A stretch of DNA of 64,000 bases from Candidatus Heimdallarchaeota archaeon (GTDB taxonomy: Archaea; Asgardarchaeota; Heimdallarchaeia; Heimdallarchaeales; Kariarchaeaceae). The notes under the pieces are model-generated. The model saw nothing but the letters and a program-made list of their open reading frames with translations, was not told where the DNA came from and ran no database searches. The stretch lies in contig JADCLS010000017.1 in the NCBI GenBank assembly GCA_026702845.1, positions 62,001 to 126,000 on the forward strand, given 5' to 3'. Position numbers and translations under genes: made by a program. Positions 46,312 to 55,140 of the stretch are shown in pieces; position 1 is the stretch's first letter; each line of letters begins with the position of its first letter.

Positions 46312-46671
46312 ATGGTGAAGTCTTTCAAAGAGATCATTTCGTATAAAAATACTTGGATTCAATTATCTGAGGTGGCTCTCGCTGATCAAAAGATCACCAT
46401 GGATGAGTATCTAATTATCAGGGGTTTCACGGATAATATTGAAAGGTATATCGAATTATTGGAACAGTGCCTGGAAGATAATATTGTTACGACTGAGGAG
46501 AAGAAACAGCTGTTTGACCTACGATCGCGTATGATGCAAGATGCCATCGAAACTGCAAATGATGACCGAGTGATAAATCCTGATGAATTCATCATGTTAC
46601 AATCAATTAGCGAGTTATTAGAAATTATTGAAGATCTTGAAGCAAGAATAGTTGAAAAGCATTCAGAATGA
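46312..46671 (+). CDS. small acidic protein with EF-hand/TerB-like repeats
   Basis: The 119 residues contain three similar units: ADQKITMDEYLII, LEDNIVTTEEKKQL and NDDRVINPDEFIML. The spacing of acidic residues followed by a Glu resembles EF-hand loops or the TerB motif. ATG 46312 is preferred over upstream alternatives (46204 TTG, 46270 ATG) because a TTTAAAA box at about 46280-46286 lies 28 bases before it. Metal binding is inference. Converges with the split-barrel gene. Confidence 0.55.
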   Translation: MVKSFKEIISYKNTWIQLSEVALADQKITMDEYLIIRGFTDNIERYIELLEQCLEDNIVTTEEKKQLFDLRSRMMQDAIETANDDRVINPDEFIMLQSISELLEIIEDLEARIVEKHSE

Positions 46672-47454
46672 TTATTTGATTTTGTGAAGGATGATAATAC
46701 CTAGATATCCATTAATACTTACTGATTCACCTGATTCTATGCTATCTCCAGCATCCTCTACTTTAACAACACAGGGAATATTATGATTTTTGGCATAGAT
46801 GGTTCCAGGACTATCATCACTACCATTGATCTCTATGATCCCTGCAGGTACCGGTCCTGAATAATCTTCTGGAAATTTATCGATAAAAATTATGCTGTTC
46901 TCGGATATTTCTTTAATTGAGGTTACTATTTTACCTCTTGCCTCTCCATCACTTGTACCCTCTGATATGATCTGTCTAATACCGAGAGTAAAACTCTGTG
47001 ATTTATTAATCACTTGTAGATCGATGATTTTCTGAAAATTTTTCACTACCTCATAATGATCCACGTTTATGACAATCATCTCAATATCTTGATTTAGATA
47101 GAAACTCATGTGTGGATTTTTCTCGAGGAACACCTTCCGATATTGGTCATAATTATCCATAAAGGATGATTGCTCTGCCACCTGTCCGTAGGCAGTAATG
47201 GTGACTGCATTCTTAATATCCTGCTCAGGAACATTGGTTATGGTATCAAGATACATAGATACTTTTGAATGAATTAGTGAATTAATCATCTTCCTAGTAT
47301 TCTTTCTGGTGAAGAATACCAATCGTTGTAGATCATCAACAGGCGTAAAAGCTACCAATGAAGGATGTGGAATATTATTTCTGAAAGAGATAAACACCCC
47401 AAAATGCCTCTCTCGAAGCTGAGTGTTGAGTATTTCCACCATATCATCAATCAT
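46672..47454 (-). CDS. split-barrel flavin-type protein with PEP-swivel-like C-domain (copy 2)
   Basis: This is a 260-residue paralog of the next gene upstream. Residues 1-160 have the pyridoxamine-phosphate-oxidase-like split barrel (FGVFISFRNNIPHPSLVAFTPV). The last 85 residues resemble the mobile swivelling domain of PEP-utilising enzymes (FIDKFPEDYSGPVPAGIIEI...AKNHNIPCVVKV...GYLGIIILH), but the phospho-His GGxTSH motif is absent (INGSDDSPGTIYA). Such a combination is unfamiliar to me. It is the last gene of the TetR/ABC operon, four bases after its twin. Confidence 0.65.
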   Translation of the reverse strand: MIDDMVEILNTQLRERHFGVFISFRNNIPHPSLVAFTPVDDLQRLVFFTRKNTRKMINSLIHSKVSMYLDTITNVPEQDIKNAVTITAYGQVAEQSSFMDNYDQYRKVFLEKNPHMSFYLNQDIEMIVINVDHYEVVKNFQKIIDLQVINKSQSFTLGIRQIISEGTSDGEARGKIVTSIKEISENSIIFIDKFPEDYSGPVPAGIIEINGSDDSPGTIYAKNHNIPCVVKVEDAGDSIESGESVSINGYLGIIILHKIK

Positions 47455-47458
47455 TGTA

Positions 47459-48229
47459 TCACTTCACCTTGTGGAGAATAATCATGCCTAGGTAACCATC
47501 CACAGTGATATTGTCACCAGAGCTAAATAATTCCAGACCTTCTTCCAAGCCAGAAACACAGGGGATCTGGTGTTGGTCTGCATAGGTTCTAGCCTTCTCT
47601 GATTTGCTGATTTGCACTATTGCTGCAAGTTCTGGGCCTGAATATTCATCAGGGAATTCTTCACAAACAAGGATATCTCCTTCTACCAACTCATCACCAA
47701 GTAATTTGAGGTTTTTACGTATCTCACCATACCCAGTTCCCTCTCCTTGTATCTGCCTGATACTAAGAGTATAACTGCTAGGTTTGCTTACGTTCAGATC
47801 TAATACGGTCTGGAATTGTTTTACCAATTCGTAGTACTCCACCTTAATAACAACCATCTCAATATTCTCCTTGAGGAAGAACTCCATATGAGGATTCTTT
47901 TTCAGATAGGCTTTCTTGTAATTATCTCGCTTATCTTTGAATTCCTTCTCATGTAATACTATCCCGTTTGCTGAGATGGTGAGAGCATTCTTCACATCAT
48001 CTGGAGAATTGGTGGTGGTATCGAGAAACATGGAAACCTTCTCGTATATTTGTGCATTGATAAATTTCCGAGTATTCTTTGGTGTGAAGAAAACTAATCG
48101 CTGCATATTTTCCACCGGAGCAAAACACACCAGGGTCTGATGGGGTTTATCATTCCTAACCGAGGATAATACACCAAAATGTTGGATATTAAGTTCATTT
48201 TCTATACTAGTACGTACTTCTTCTATCAT
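47459..48229 (-). CDS. split-barrel flavin-type protein with PEP-swivel-like C-domain (copy 1)
   Basis: This 256-residue protein has the same plan as its neighbour: split barrel (FGVLSSVRNDKPHQTLVCFAPV, KNTRKFINAQIYEKVSMFLDT), then a PEP-swivel-like end (FPDEYSGPELAAIVQI...YADQHQIPCVSGL...GYLGMIILH). The catalytic His of swivel domains is missing. The barrel could bind FMN or haem. A GAGGTG site at about 48236-48241 precedes the ATG. It follows the ABC ATPase by nine bases, and both probably belong to the TetR-controlled operon. Confidence 0.65.
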   Translation of the reverse strand: MIEEVRTSIENELNIQHFGVLSSVRNDKPHQTLVCFAPVENMQRLVFFTPKNTRKFINAQIYEKVSMFLDTTTNSPDDVKNALTISANGIVLHEKEFKDKRDNYKKAYLKKNPHMEFFLKENIEMVVIKVEYYELVKQFQTVLDLNVSKPSSYTLSIRQIQGEGTGYGEIRKNLKLLGDELVEGDILVCEEFPDEYSGPELAAIVQISKSEKARTYADQHQIPCVSGLEEGLELFSSGDNITVDGYLGMIILHKVK

Positions 48230-48238
48230 AACAACACC

Positions 48239-48928
48239 TCAGGTAAGGAAGTCCTTGATGATATTACCATCCTTGACCTCAATGATTCTATCAGTCTTCT
48301 CAGCCACTCCAGGATCATGGGTGATAACCACAAAAGTGGTGTTGTACTGCTCATTCAGTGATCGCAGCAAATTATATACAGTTTCGGTTGATTCACTATC
48401 CAGATTGCCAGTAGGTTCATCAGCCAATATCAATTTTGGCTGGTTGATCAGAGCCCGTGCAATAGCAGCACGTTGAGCCTGACCACCAGAAATCTTGGTG
48501 GCATTTTTCATTTTCACTTGAGATAATCCTACAATATCAAGGAGCTCATCAGCTCGTGCTTTGATCTCATCCGAGATCTTCTGTCCACCTATTCTGACAG
48601 GCATGAGTACATTTTCCATGACCGTGTATTCTGGAAGTAGATAGTGGAACTGGAAAATGAAACCCAAGTCATGATTTCTCACCTGTTTCAGCTGTTTCTT
48701 AGTCATTACATCAACTCTCTGATCTGCTATATTGACCTGTCCGCTAGTTGGTTTGTCCAAAGTACCCAGAATATTGAGAAGAGTGGATTTACCAGAACCA
48801 GACTGACCGATAATTGAATTGAATGAATTGTTCTCAAATTGGAGATTGATGCCATGGAGTACCTCGTACTGCCCAAAGCTCTTCTTTACATCTATTGTTT
48901 CTAATGCATACTTACTCATCGTTCTCAC
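48239..48928 (-). CDS. MacB/LolD-type ABC transporter ATPase
   Basis: This 229-residue ATPase has Walker A GQSGSGKSTLL, Q-loop FQFHYLLPEYT, signature SGGQAQRAAIARAL and Walker B LILADEPTGNLD, followed by the MacB/LolD-type ITHDP switch. It pairs with the permease encoded one base upstream. Such pairs export lipids, peptides or drugs by a mechanotransmission mechanism. Confidence 0.93.
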   Translation of the reverse strand: MRTMSKYALETIDVKKSFGQYEVLHGINLQFENNSFNSIIGQSGSGKSTLLNILGTLDKPTSGQVNIADQRVDVMTKKQLKQVRNHDLGFIFQFHYLLPEYTVMENVLMPVRIGGQKISDEIKARADELLDIVGLSQVKMKNATKISGGQAQRAAIARALINQPKLILADEPTGNLDSESTETVYNLLRSLNEQYNTTFVVITHDPGVAEKTDRIIEVKDGNIIKDFLT

Positions 48929-50095
48929 CTAGTTATTCCTGATAATATCAATTACCTCCATCTTGGAGGAGTTCTTGGCAGGTAATAATGATGCCACACC
49001 AGAGGATATGATGGCTATTATTACTGTGTTGATCACAAATGATGTGTCCATGACTATATTGAAGAGCCCAGAATTCTCACCACCCGCAAAGGTGTTGAAG
49101 CCCCAGATGAGAAATGCAGCCACTCCTACACCCAGTAGTGCTCCCAACATACCCAGGATTAATCCCTCGAATAGGAAAATCATGGCACTTCCTCTATCAT
49201 CCAAACCCATGGCCTTAAGGATACCAATCTGTCGTGATTTCTGCAGAACAGTGATACCAAGAATGCTGGTGATGGCAATAACCACAGCCAGTAGGACAAA
49301 TACCTGAATAATATTGGTCGAGCTTGATTGTGCCTGTAATCCACTGAGCAGGGATTCATTAGTCTCTTTCCAGTTGACTATCTCAAGGGTATCATCATCA
49401 ATCTTAGCCTTCAGTTCATCAGCAATTGTATCTGCTGCAAAAATATCATCTACTTGTAGATTGATTGAAGTAATCTTTGCCTGTACGTCAGCTATACCTT
49501 CAACAGTGTTCTGATTGCCAATGACCCAAAGAGAATTCAACTCTGCAACACCAAGATCGAATACTCCCGCAATAGTTACAGTTGTATTCTCATTGAGAAT
49601 GGGATTGGTTTTTATCACCAACTCATCTCCATTCTCAACTTCAAGGCTCTCTGCAAGATCAAGCCCTATGAGTACTTGGTTATCTCCAGATATGGGATTT
49701 CCAACAAATTTCTCACTATTATAGAAATCGTAGATGGCATTTGCTTTTGTCGGATCCACCCCTCGCAAGATAACATCATCTGGGCTATCAGGGTTGACAT
49801 TTACAATAAATGCTCTGGCATCTAGTGAGGTCGCAACCTTTGATATTCCATCCACCTCATCAATTGTTGCCAGTATATCATCATAATTCTCAATCATATC
49901 CGTGGTGTTCACAGGACTGATAGTGATGTGCGGTTGAGTACCAACCGTGGTCTGTATTAGGTCATCTTGCAGACTCTGGATAAGTGAACCTACAAATATG
50001 TTGACACTAATACCAATGGCAAAGCCTAATATGATAAGAAACGTTTGAGATTTCTTAGAGCTCAAAAATCTAATTGCTACGGACAATGTGTACAT
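48929..50095 (-). CDS. MacB/FtsX-type ABC permease
   Basis: This 388-residue permease has one N-terminal helix, a large external domain (about residues 40-255) and three helices at the C-terminus, the FtsX/MacB layout. The ATG at 50095 is preferred to an upstream start at 50125, because the strong site AAAGGAGTG immediately precedes it. The TetR stop codon lies within this site (TGA at 50100-50102). It is co-transcribed with TetR and the ATPase. Confidence 0.9.
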   Translation of the reverse strand: MYTLSVAIRFLSSKKSQTFLIILGFAIGISVNIFVGSLIQSLQDDLIQTTVGTQPHITISPVNTTDMIENYDDILATIDEVDGISKVATSLDARAFIVNVNPDSPDDVILRGVDPTKANAIYDFYNSEKFVGNPISGDNQVLIGLDLAESLEVENGDELVIKTNPILNENTTVTIAGVFDLGVAELNSLWVIGNQNTVEGIADVQAKITSINLQVDDIFAADTIADELKAKIDDDTLEIVNWKETNESLLSGLQAQSSSTNIIQVFVLLAVVIAITSILGITVLQKSRQIGILKAMGLDDRGSAMIFLFEGLILGMLGALLGVGVAAFLIWGFNTFAGGENSGLFNIVMDTSFVINTVIIAIISSGVASLLPAKNSSKMEVIDIIRNN

Positions 50096-50099
50096 ATAA

Positions 50100-50669
50100 T
50101 CACTCCTTTCTTGGGAAAAGTCCAAATAAAATCATCTCGAGAACCTCTTTCATCAACGAGAATTTTTCCTCAGGTTGGGTTCCAGGGGCTAGTTCCAAGC
50201 CATCAGCAATGGCAAAAATCACTCCTGTTACAGTTTCTGCCTGAGCGATATCTCGAATACTACCATTATCTTTGGCAGTTTGGATCAGAGTAGTTATCGG
50301 TTGAAAAACCTGCTCTCTGGCGTATGCACTGAGACTAAACGCCGTTTCCTTGCTGATCTGGGCCATATCAACTAACATCATGTTTAACATACGTATTGGA
50401 GGGTGATTGCTTATAAATTTGAAAATGCTTTCCAGCTGGGATTCGATACTTTTATGTTCATTTATTGCATCGATTATCCCATGGTGAAGACGATCCATTT
50501 TATGCATCACAACCTGCTCATACAGCTCTTCCTTTCCACCGGGAAAATGATGATAGATGCTACTCTTCTTCAAACCACACTCAGAAGTGATATCTTTGAC
50601 ACTAACGCCATCATATCCTCTCTTCATGAATAATCTTTCAGAGATTTCGAGTATGGATTCTTTGGACAT
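50100..50669 (-). CDS. TetR/AcrR family transcriptional regulator
   Basis: This 189-residue repressor has the TetR helix-turn-helix: FMKRGYDGVSVKDITSECGLKKSSIYHHFPGGKEELY, here cut into its parts by position 15-50. The C-terminal ligand domain is helical. The ATG at 50669 is preferred over 50717 since the operator and TATA box lie directly upstream. It heads the operon with the MacB-like transporter, so the regulator probably responds to the exported or metabolised compound. TetR genes are bacterial in origin. Confidence 0.9.
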   Translation of the reverse strand: MSKESILEISERLFMKRGYDGVSVKDITSECGLKKSSIYHHFPGGKEELYEQVVMHKMDRLHHGIIDAINEHKSIESQLESIFKFISNHPPIRMLNMMLVDMAQISKETAFSLSAYAREQVFQPITTLIQTAKDNGSIRDIAQAETVTGVIFAIADGLELAPGTQPEEKFSLMKEVLEMILFGLFPRKE

Positions 50670-50680
50670 TTTTATTCTGT

Positions 50681-50710
50681 ACCGAACGTTCGGTTTGTTA
50701 TATATAAATT
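50681..50710 (-). promoter_or_regulatory. TetR operator and TATA box
   Basis: ACCGAACGTTCGGT (50681-50694) is a perfect 14-bp palindrome 12 bases before the TetR ATG. A TTATATATAA box (50698-50707) lies directly upstream of it. TSS would fall within the palindrome, so binding would block transcription. This is the typical layout of an autoregulated TetR gene; the site is seen, its function inferred. Confidence 0.75.
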
Positions 50711-50865
50711 GATTCATACTTGATGAAAAATTAGTTCATAAAATTATTTCATCATCATGAACTTAAAATTGAAAATAGATATTCCCATATAATTTCTATA
50801 AAATTTTGTATTGACAAGTATTTTTGTCAGTATTCATTAAATATACCCGGACCCATAATGAAATT

Positions 50866-51336
50866 ATGAAGTACCTGAAATCTATCTTAATGAGTTGGCT
50901 AACCGTAATCGCCTTTGATTTTTTCCTTCACGCAGGGTTACTATATGAGCAATATACCATAACTCATCCATTCCTGCTTGATTCTCTGATGGCTGCAAAA
51001 TTGATCCCTTTGGGTTATCTATCCTTTCTAATACAAATCATGTTTCTTAGTTGGCTAATCATTAAATTGAACTACCAGGAATTCACTGATGTCTTGAAAT
51101 TCAGTCTATTATTTGGGGGAGTCATTTGGGCTTCACTTATTTTGGGAATGATTTCTATTTCAACAATTCCTTTGGAATTAGCCTTTTTCTGGTTTCTGGG
51201 TCAAACTATTGAGCTAGGAATTGCAGGAAGTACATTTTATTTAGTGGAGCATAAGTATCCACATACCTACAAATCTCTAATTCTATTCATTCTATTATTG
51301 ATAATTTCATCTATTGTGCTACAAAATCTGGGTTAA
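50866..51336 (+). CDS. small membrane protein, four to five helices
   Basis: The 156 residues have about five hydrophobic segments with few charges in the loops. I recognise no family. The ATG at 50866 is preferred over a TTG at 50824. An AAATATAC stretch at about 50839-50846 lies 20-27 bases upstream. It is the first gene after the divergent TetR operon, but no link is shown. Confidence 0.55.
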   Translation: MKYLKSILMSWLTVIAFDFFLHAGLLYEQYTITHPFLLDSLMAAKLIPLGYLSFLIQIMFLSWLIIKLNYQEFTDVLKFSLLFGGVIWASLILGMISISTIPLELAFFWFLGQTIELGIAGSTFYLVEHKYPHTYKSLILFILLLIISSIVLQNLG

Positions 51337-51404
51337 ATCACATCATTGGCAATTATCCTACTTAATCCCCAAATTAATATATTATTGTAATAATAAATCA
51401 TATC

Positions 51405-51920
51405 ATGAAATTTACTTCTTATCTGGAAGGAGAAGATCCGAAGAGAAAACATCAGATTGTAATTTATTGTAGTTCAATTACACTTGCTCTTCTTATACTT
51501 TTGTTAAATAGAACGGAATGGAATTTTCTACAGATGATAATTTGCGGATTGATACTGTTTGATCTCACCGGTGGGGTATTATCAAATGTCACAGATTCAA
51601 CAAATAAATTCTACTATTCCAAAGGTATAGGTTGGCAGCTGTTATTTCTTGGCATTCACCTTTTTCATCCTTTGATAATTTGTTTCATATTTGATATATC
51701 TTTTTTATTCTTTGTATTAGCATACCTTAGTATGGTAGGAGGTGGTTATTTAATATTTACTCAAGAAAGAAAAGAGGATATGAGGATGTTAGCCATGATT
51801 CTGGTTTTGTTTCTATCTATCGTCGAGATTTATCTATTCAACCTACCTAGATCTCTATTGTGGTTTCCCATGGTTTATAATTTGAAATTAATTTATGGCT
51901 TTTCTGTACAACATTACTAA
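51405..51920 (+). CDS. small membrane protein, five helices
   Basis: This 171-residue protein begins with 15 charged residues, then has five hydrophobic segments. One loop holds LILFDLTGGVLSNVTDSTNKFYYSK, where the conserved-looking D-x-x-GG-x-x-x-N may be functional. Unknown family. A TAATATATT box lies about 25-30 bases before the ATG. It could be co-transcribed with the gene before it. Confidence 0.55.
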   Translation: MKFTSYLEGEDPKRKHQIVIYCSSITLALLILLLNRTEWNFLQMIICGLILFDLTGGVLSNVTDSTNKFYYSKGIGWQLLFLGIHLFHPLIICFIFDISFLFFVLAYLSMVGGGYLIFTQERKEDMRMLAMILVLFLSIVEIYLFNLPRSLLWFPMVYNLKLIYGFSVQHY

Positions 51921-52011
51921 TCAATTTTCCTTAACTTATATTCCTCAAATTTGAATCCAATAATACTTCAATTATGGCAGATCAGTAAGAATTCCTGTAT
52001 TTAATAATGAT

Positions 52012-54213
52012 CTAGTACTTAATCTTTCTAAAGAAAATAATACAAACAAATGAGATTAATACAAGTGGTGAACGACTATCTTGCATCAAGGATGAATCCA
52101 GTATTGCTGTAGCATTTAATAACAAGTTTGCCAATTTGTATAAGTTACGTGGACTTGCAGTGGATGTAAAAACTACTACTGCTTTGGAGATTGGGTCAAT
52201 TATAATCATTTTTCCTTGATATCCTTCAGCTGCATATACTCCTAGGGTGTCAGAAATCCAGAATTGATATCCATATCCTGTAACAGGATACATTGGCCTA
52301 TATCCTTGGTAAATTGGTATTCCTAGGATCTGATTATTTGAAGAGGCTTCAATCCATTCCTTGGATATTATCTGATCCCCATTCCAAATCCCATTATTTG
52401 CATAAAGCATCCCGAACTTTGCCATATTTCTAGGTGTCAAAAACAACCCTATTCCACCAAGTGAATACCCATTACTATCTGACATCCATAATACATCTTC
52501 AGGTGTCATTCCAAGAGGCGTGAACAAATATTTCAAAGCAAATTGCTTAGTTGTCATCCCAGAAGTCTTAGCAATGATAGCTGCGAGTAAGTAGCTTGCC
52601 CCAGTGTTGTATCGAAAATATGTACCCGGTTCTGTAACCATTTTTTGATCTAAAACATATTGAACCGGATTCAAATTCATTGACATCATGACCAGATCAT
52701 CAGTAGGTGCACCCTCAAACCAATCTATTCCTGAGGTCATTGTGAGTAGATGATTGATGCTCAAATTCCTTTTCATAGTATCTAAATTTGAAAAATTCAT
52801 TTCTGGGAAAAAATCGATTACTTTCTGATCGATACTGTTGATAAATCCCTGATCAATTGCTATTCCTATTAATGCAGATGTGAAGCTTTTCGATGCCGAA
52901 AATAATACATGCTTGTCATACTTTGAGTATGCTTTATTGGAAGTTACATAATATTTTTCATAAACTAGTTTATCTTCTTTAACAATTAGTACACTATGAA
53001 GAGGATCTGTTCTGTGCTGCAAAATATTTTCTAATTCTGTAGAATTCAGATTTACAGATTCAGGAGCTGCTTCTTCAATTGTATCTTCATTTACAATAGG
53101 AGTAAGATTTGGTTTATTTCCCCAGAGTTTTACACTCCAATCCCAACTGGCAGATGCTAAAATGGAAGCATCAGCAGAATAAGCAATTTTCTCAATTATA
53201 TGATTATGTGATGACAAGGTCGTGATAAGTGATTTTTCTTCAATATCCCAAATCTGTATATATGATTCTTCTTTGGGTCCAAAATACCTCCAGAAATTTG
53301 TTGGTGCTGGATAGGTCTTTATGTCACCTGTAGATACAGCAAGAATATCATCTCCCGAAAAAGCTACAGACCAAGCTGAATTATCACATTCAAAGCTTTT
53401 AGATAGACTATTTGAATCTAAATTCCAGATGTTCACAGTTTTATCAAAACTTGCAGTAGCGAGGAGAGATCGATTTGCTGAGATAGCCATATCCATAACT
53501 CGATTTGTATGATTTTGATAAGTATTAATTTCTTCATAGTTTGTGATATTCCAGATTTTTACCGTACCATCCCATGACGATGACAATAATTTCGTTCCTA
53601 TCAATTCAATATCTGTTACTAGCTTTTCATGACCGGTGAAATTGTCATATCTCAATCCCGTGATAAAATCAAAAAGTTGGATGGTATTACTGTGTTTTAC
53701 AGCAGTATTCTCCATTCCATTCCATAATCCTCCACCAATTGCTAATGATTTACCATCAACCGTAAATTCAAGGTCCATGATAACATTCGGATAGATTGAC
53801 CAAGCTTTGATAAATTCTCCCGTTGAAATGTTCCAGAAATTAATTTTACTATCCCAACCCCCTGTTGCCAGAATAGATCCATCTGGAGAGAAGGAGAGAG
53901 CAATAGCATTATAGTGATGTTTCTCAAAATAATAAATGGGTGTTCCAGAATTGACATCCCAGAGGATAACCATGCCATCATGACCCGCTGATGCAAGCAT
54001 GTTTCCATCAGGTGAGAATTCAATATTCCTGACATCCCAAGCATGGCCTTTCAAAGTAGCATAGTCATTTGTTGTTAGTGTTGTCTGACTGAATATATCA
54101 CCAGAGGCCGGAGAATGCAATTTATTATGAGCTTCATTCCTTTCAGCCTGTATTGATCCTGAGCTAAAGAAAACTAGTATCAATAGTAAAACCTTCAAAA
54201 TTTGATAATTCAT
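52012..54213 (-). CDS. secreted WD40-repeat / beta-lactamase-type hydrolase fusion
   Basis: The 733-residue protein starts with a signal peptide (hydrophobic stretch, then ...SSGSIQA). Residues about 40-360 are WD40 repeats (units such as LKGHAWDVRNIEFSPDG and ASAGHDGMVILWD). Residues about 380-710 are a class C beta-lactamase-type serine hydrolase, with Ser and Lys of SxxK in SASKSF, and RYNTGASYL at the YxN position. A hydrophobic C-terminus could anchor it to the membrane. The start at 54213 is preferred over 54252 since it gives the signal peptide. A TTTAATAA box precedes it. Confidence 0.8.
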   Translation of the reverse strand: MNYQILKVLLLILVFFSSGSIQAERNEAHNKLHSPASGDIFSQTTLTTNDYATLKGHAWDVRNIEFSPDGNMLASAGHDGMVILWDVNSGTPIYYFEKHHYNAIALSFSPDGSILATGGWDSKINFWNISTGEFIKAWSIYPNVIMDLEFTVDGKSLAIGGGLWNGMENTAVKHSNTIQLFDFITGLRYDNFTGHEKLVTDIELIGTKLLSSSWDGTVKIWNITNYEEINTYQNHTNRVMDMAISANRSLLATASFDKTVNIWNLDSNSLSKSFECDNSAWSVAFSGDDILAVSTGDIKTYPAPTNFWRYFGPKEESYIQIWDIEEKSLITTLSSHNHIIEKIAYSADASILASASWDWSVKLWGNKPNLTPIVNEDTIEEAAPESVNLNSTELENILQHRTDPLHSVLIVKEDKLVYEKYYVTSNKAYSKYDKHVLFSASKSFTSALIGIAIDQGFINSIDQKVIDFFPEMNFSNLDTMKRNLSINHLLTMTSGIDWFEGAPTDDLVMMSMNLNPVQYVLDQKMVTEPGTYFRYNTGASYLLAAIIAKTSGMTTKQFALKYLFTPLGMTPEDVLWMSDSNGYSLGGIGLFLTPRNMAKFGMLYANNGIWNGDQIISKEWIEASSNNQILGIPIYQGYRPMYPVTGYGYQFWISDTLGVYAAEGYQGKMIIIDPISKAVVVFTSTASPRNLYKLANLLLNATAILDSSLMQDSRSPLVLISFVCIIFFRKIKY

Positions 54214-54245
54214 TATTTTCACTTTCTTATTAAAGTAAGAATATT

Positions 54246-54272
54246 TTCTCACTTAAATGAGAATATATTCTC
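54246..54272. promoter_or_regulatory. operator-like palindromes between divergent genes
   Basis: Two overlapping dyads occur: TTCTCA-cttaaa-TGAGAA (54246-54263) and the perfect palindrome GAGAATATATTCTC (54259-54272). They lie between the hydrolase promoter and the TATA box of the winged-helix gene (ATTTATATAAC, about 54278-54288). The regulator probably binds here and controls both genes. Confidence 0.6.
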
Positions 54273-54348
54273 AAAACATTTATATAACTTTCTCTTTTGC
54301 TAGTAAAATAGAGATAAGTAATTTCTATTTCTCTATTTAGGTGAGAGA

Positions 54349-54993
54349 ATGAACGAAAAAATACAGGATGTTCTTACATATAAACAGAAAATATTTGAAG
54401 AGATTACTGATTTTGCTAGTTCCCAAGTATTACGAGATGAAATACTTTATCCAGTCCTTTTGGAATTAAAAAAATCTCCTAGGACTATATTGGAGTTATC
54501 TGAGTTATTATCAAAATCTGACAAAACTGTTTATCGTTATATAAATAAACTGGAAACCCTTGGTCTAGTGGTGCAAGCAGGAAAACGTATGGAAATCTCA
54601 AGGAATAATAAAATAAAAACTCATACGCTTTATTCAAGTTCTGCTAAGATTTATTATGATACATACTTTGAGAAGGAAATCGATGATAATATCACCGATG
54701 ATGAGAATGCCAAATATTACAACAAGATAATGTCTACTATAGCTTCATTGGTGGGTCAGAATTATTCAAATAAAAAAGGAGATAATGGAAAATTATGGGA
54801 GTTAAATAAGGAAATATCACGGATAAAACGAGAAAGTTTCCAGCAATTACTTATTAATGCAAATGATGACACAATTCATACATTGAGCTTTATGGCTCTA
54901 AAGGATCTGATTTTTGTGATTGATATGATAGGTGAATTATCTGTATTACGTTCAAAAAACTGGATTGAGGATGTAGCTTCCTGTTTTAAATAG
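54349..54993 (+). CDS. winged-helix transcriptional regulator
   Basis: This 214-residue protein has an N-terminal winged helix (about residues 25-95): ILYPVLLELKKSPRTILELSELLSKSDKTVYRYINKLETLGLV, with the recognition helix SDKTVYRYINKL, as in ArsR/MarR/TrmB-like regulators. The C-terminal part is helical and unknown. It is divergent from the WD40/hydrolase gene, whose operator-like palindromes it may bind. A leader of about 40 bases with an AGGTGAG site precedes the ATG. Confidence 0.75.
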   Translation: MNEKIQDVLTYKQKIFEEITDFASSQVLRDEILYPVLLELKKSPRTILELSELLSKSDKTVYRYINKLETLGLVVQAGKRMEISRNNKIKTHTLYSSSAKIYYDTYFEKEIDDNITDDENAKYYNKIMSTIASLVGQNYSNKKGDNGKLWELNKEISRIKRESFQQLLINANDDTIHTLSFMALKDLIFVIDMIGELSVLRSKNWIEDVASCFK

Positions 54994-55140
54994 TTGCGAT
55001 TTCATTTTCGATAAGATGAACATTCAATCCCAATCAATTTATCCATAAATGAGCAGTGGAAAATATAGATCTTCAGATTTGGACATTTGCATTTATCATT
55101 GATTCTGTTGAGAGATGGATACAAGATTTTTTAAAGAATA

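Noticed and set aside
48963..49724. Several plus-strand ORFs opposite the MacB-like permease
   Set aside because: The permease has the expected fold, site and operon context; the opposite frames are short and broken.
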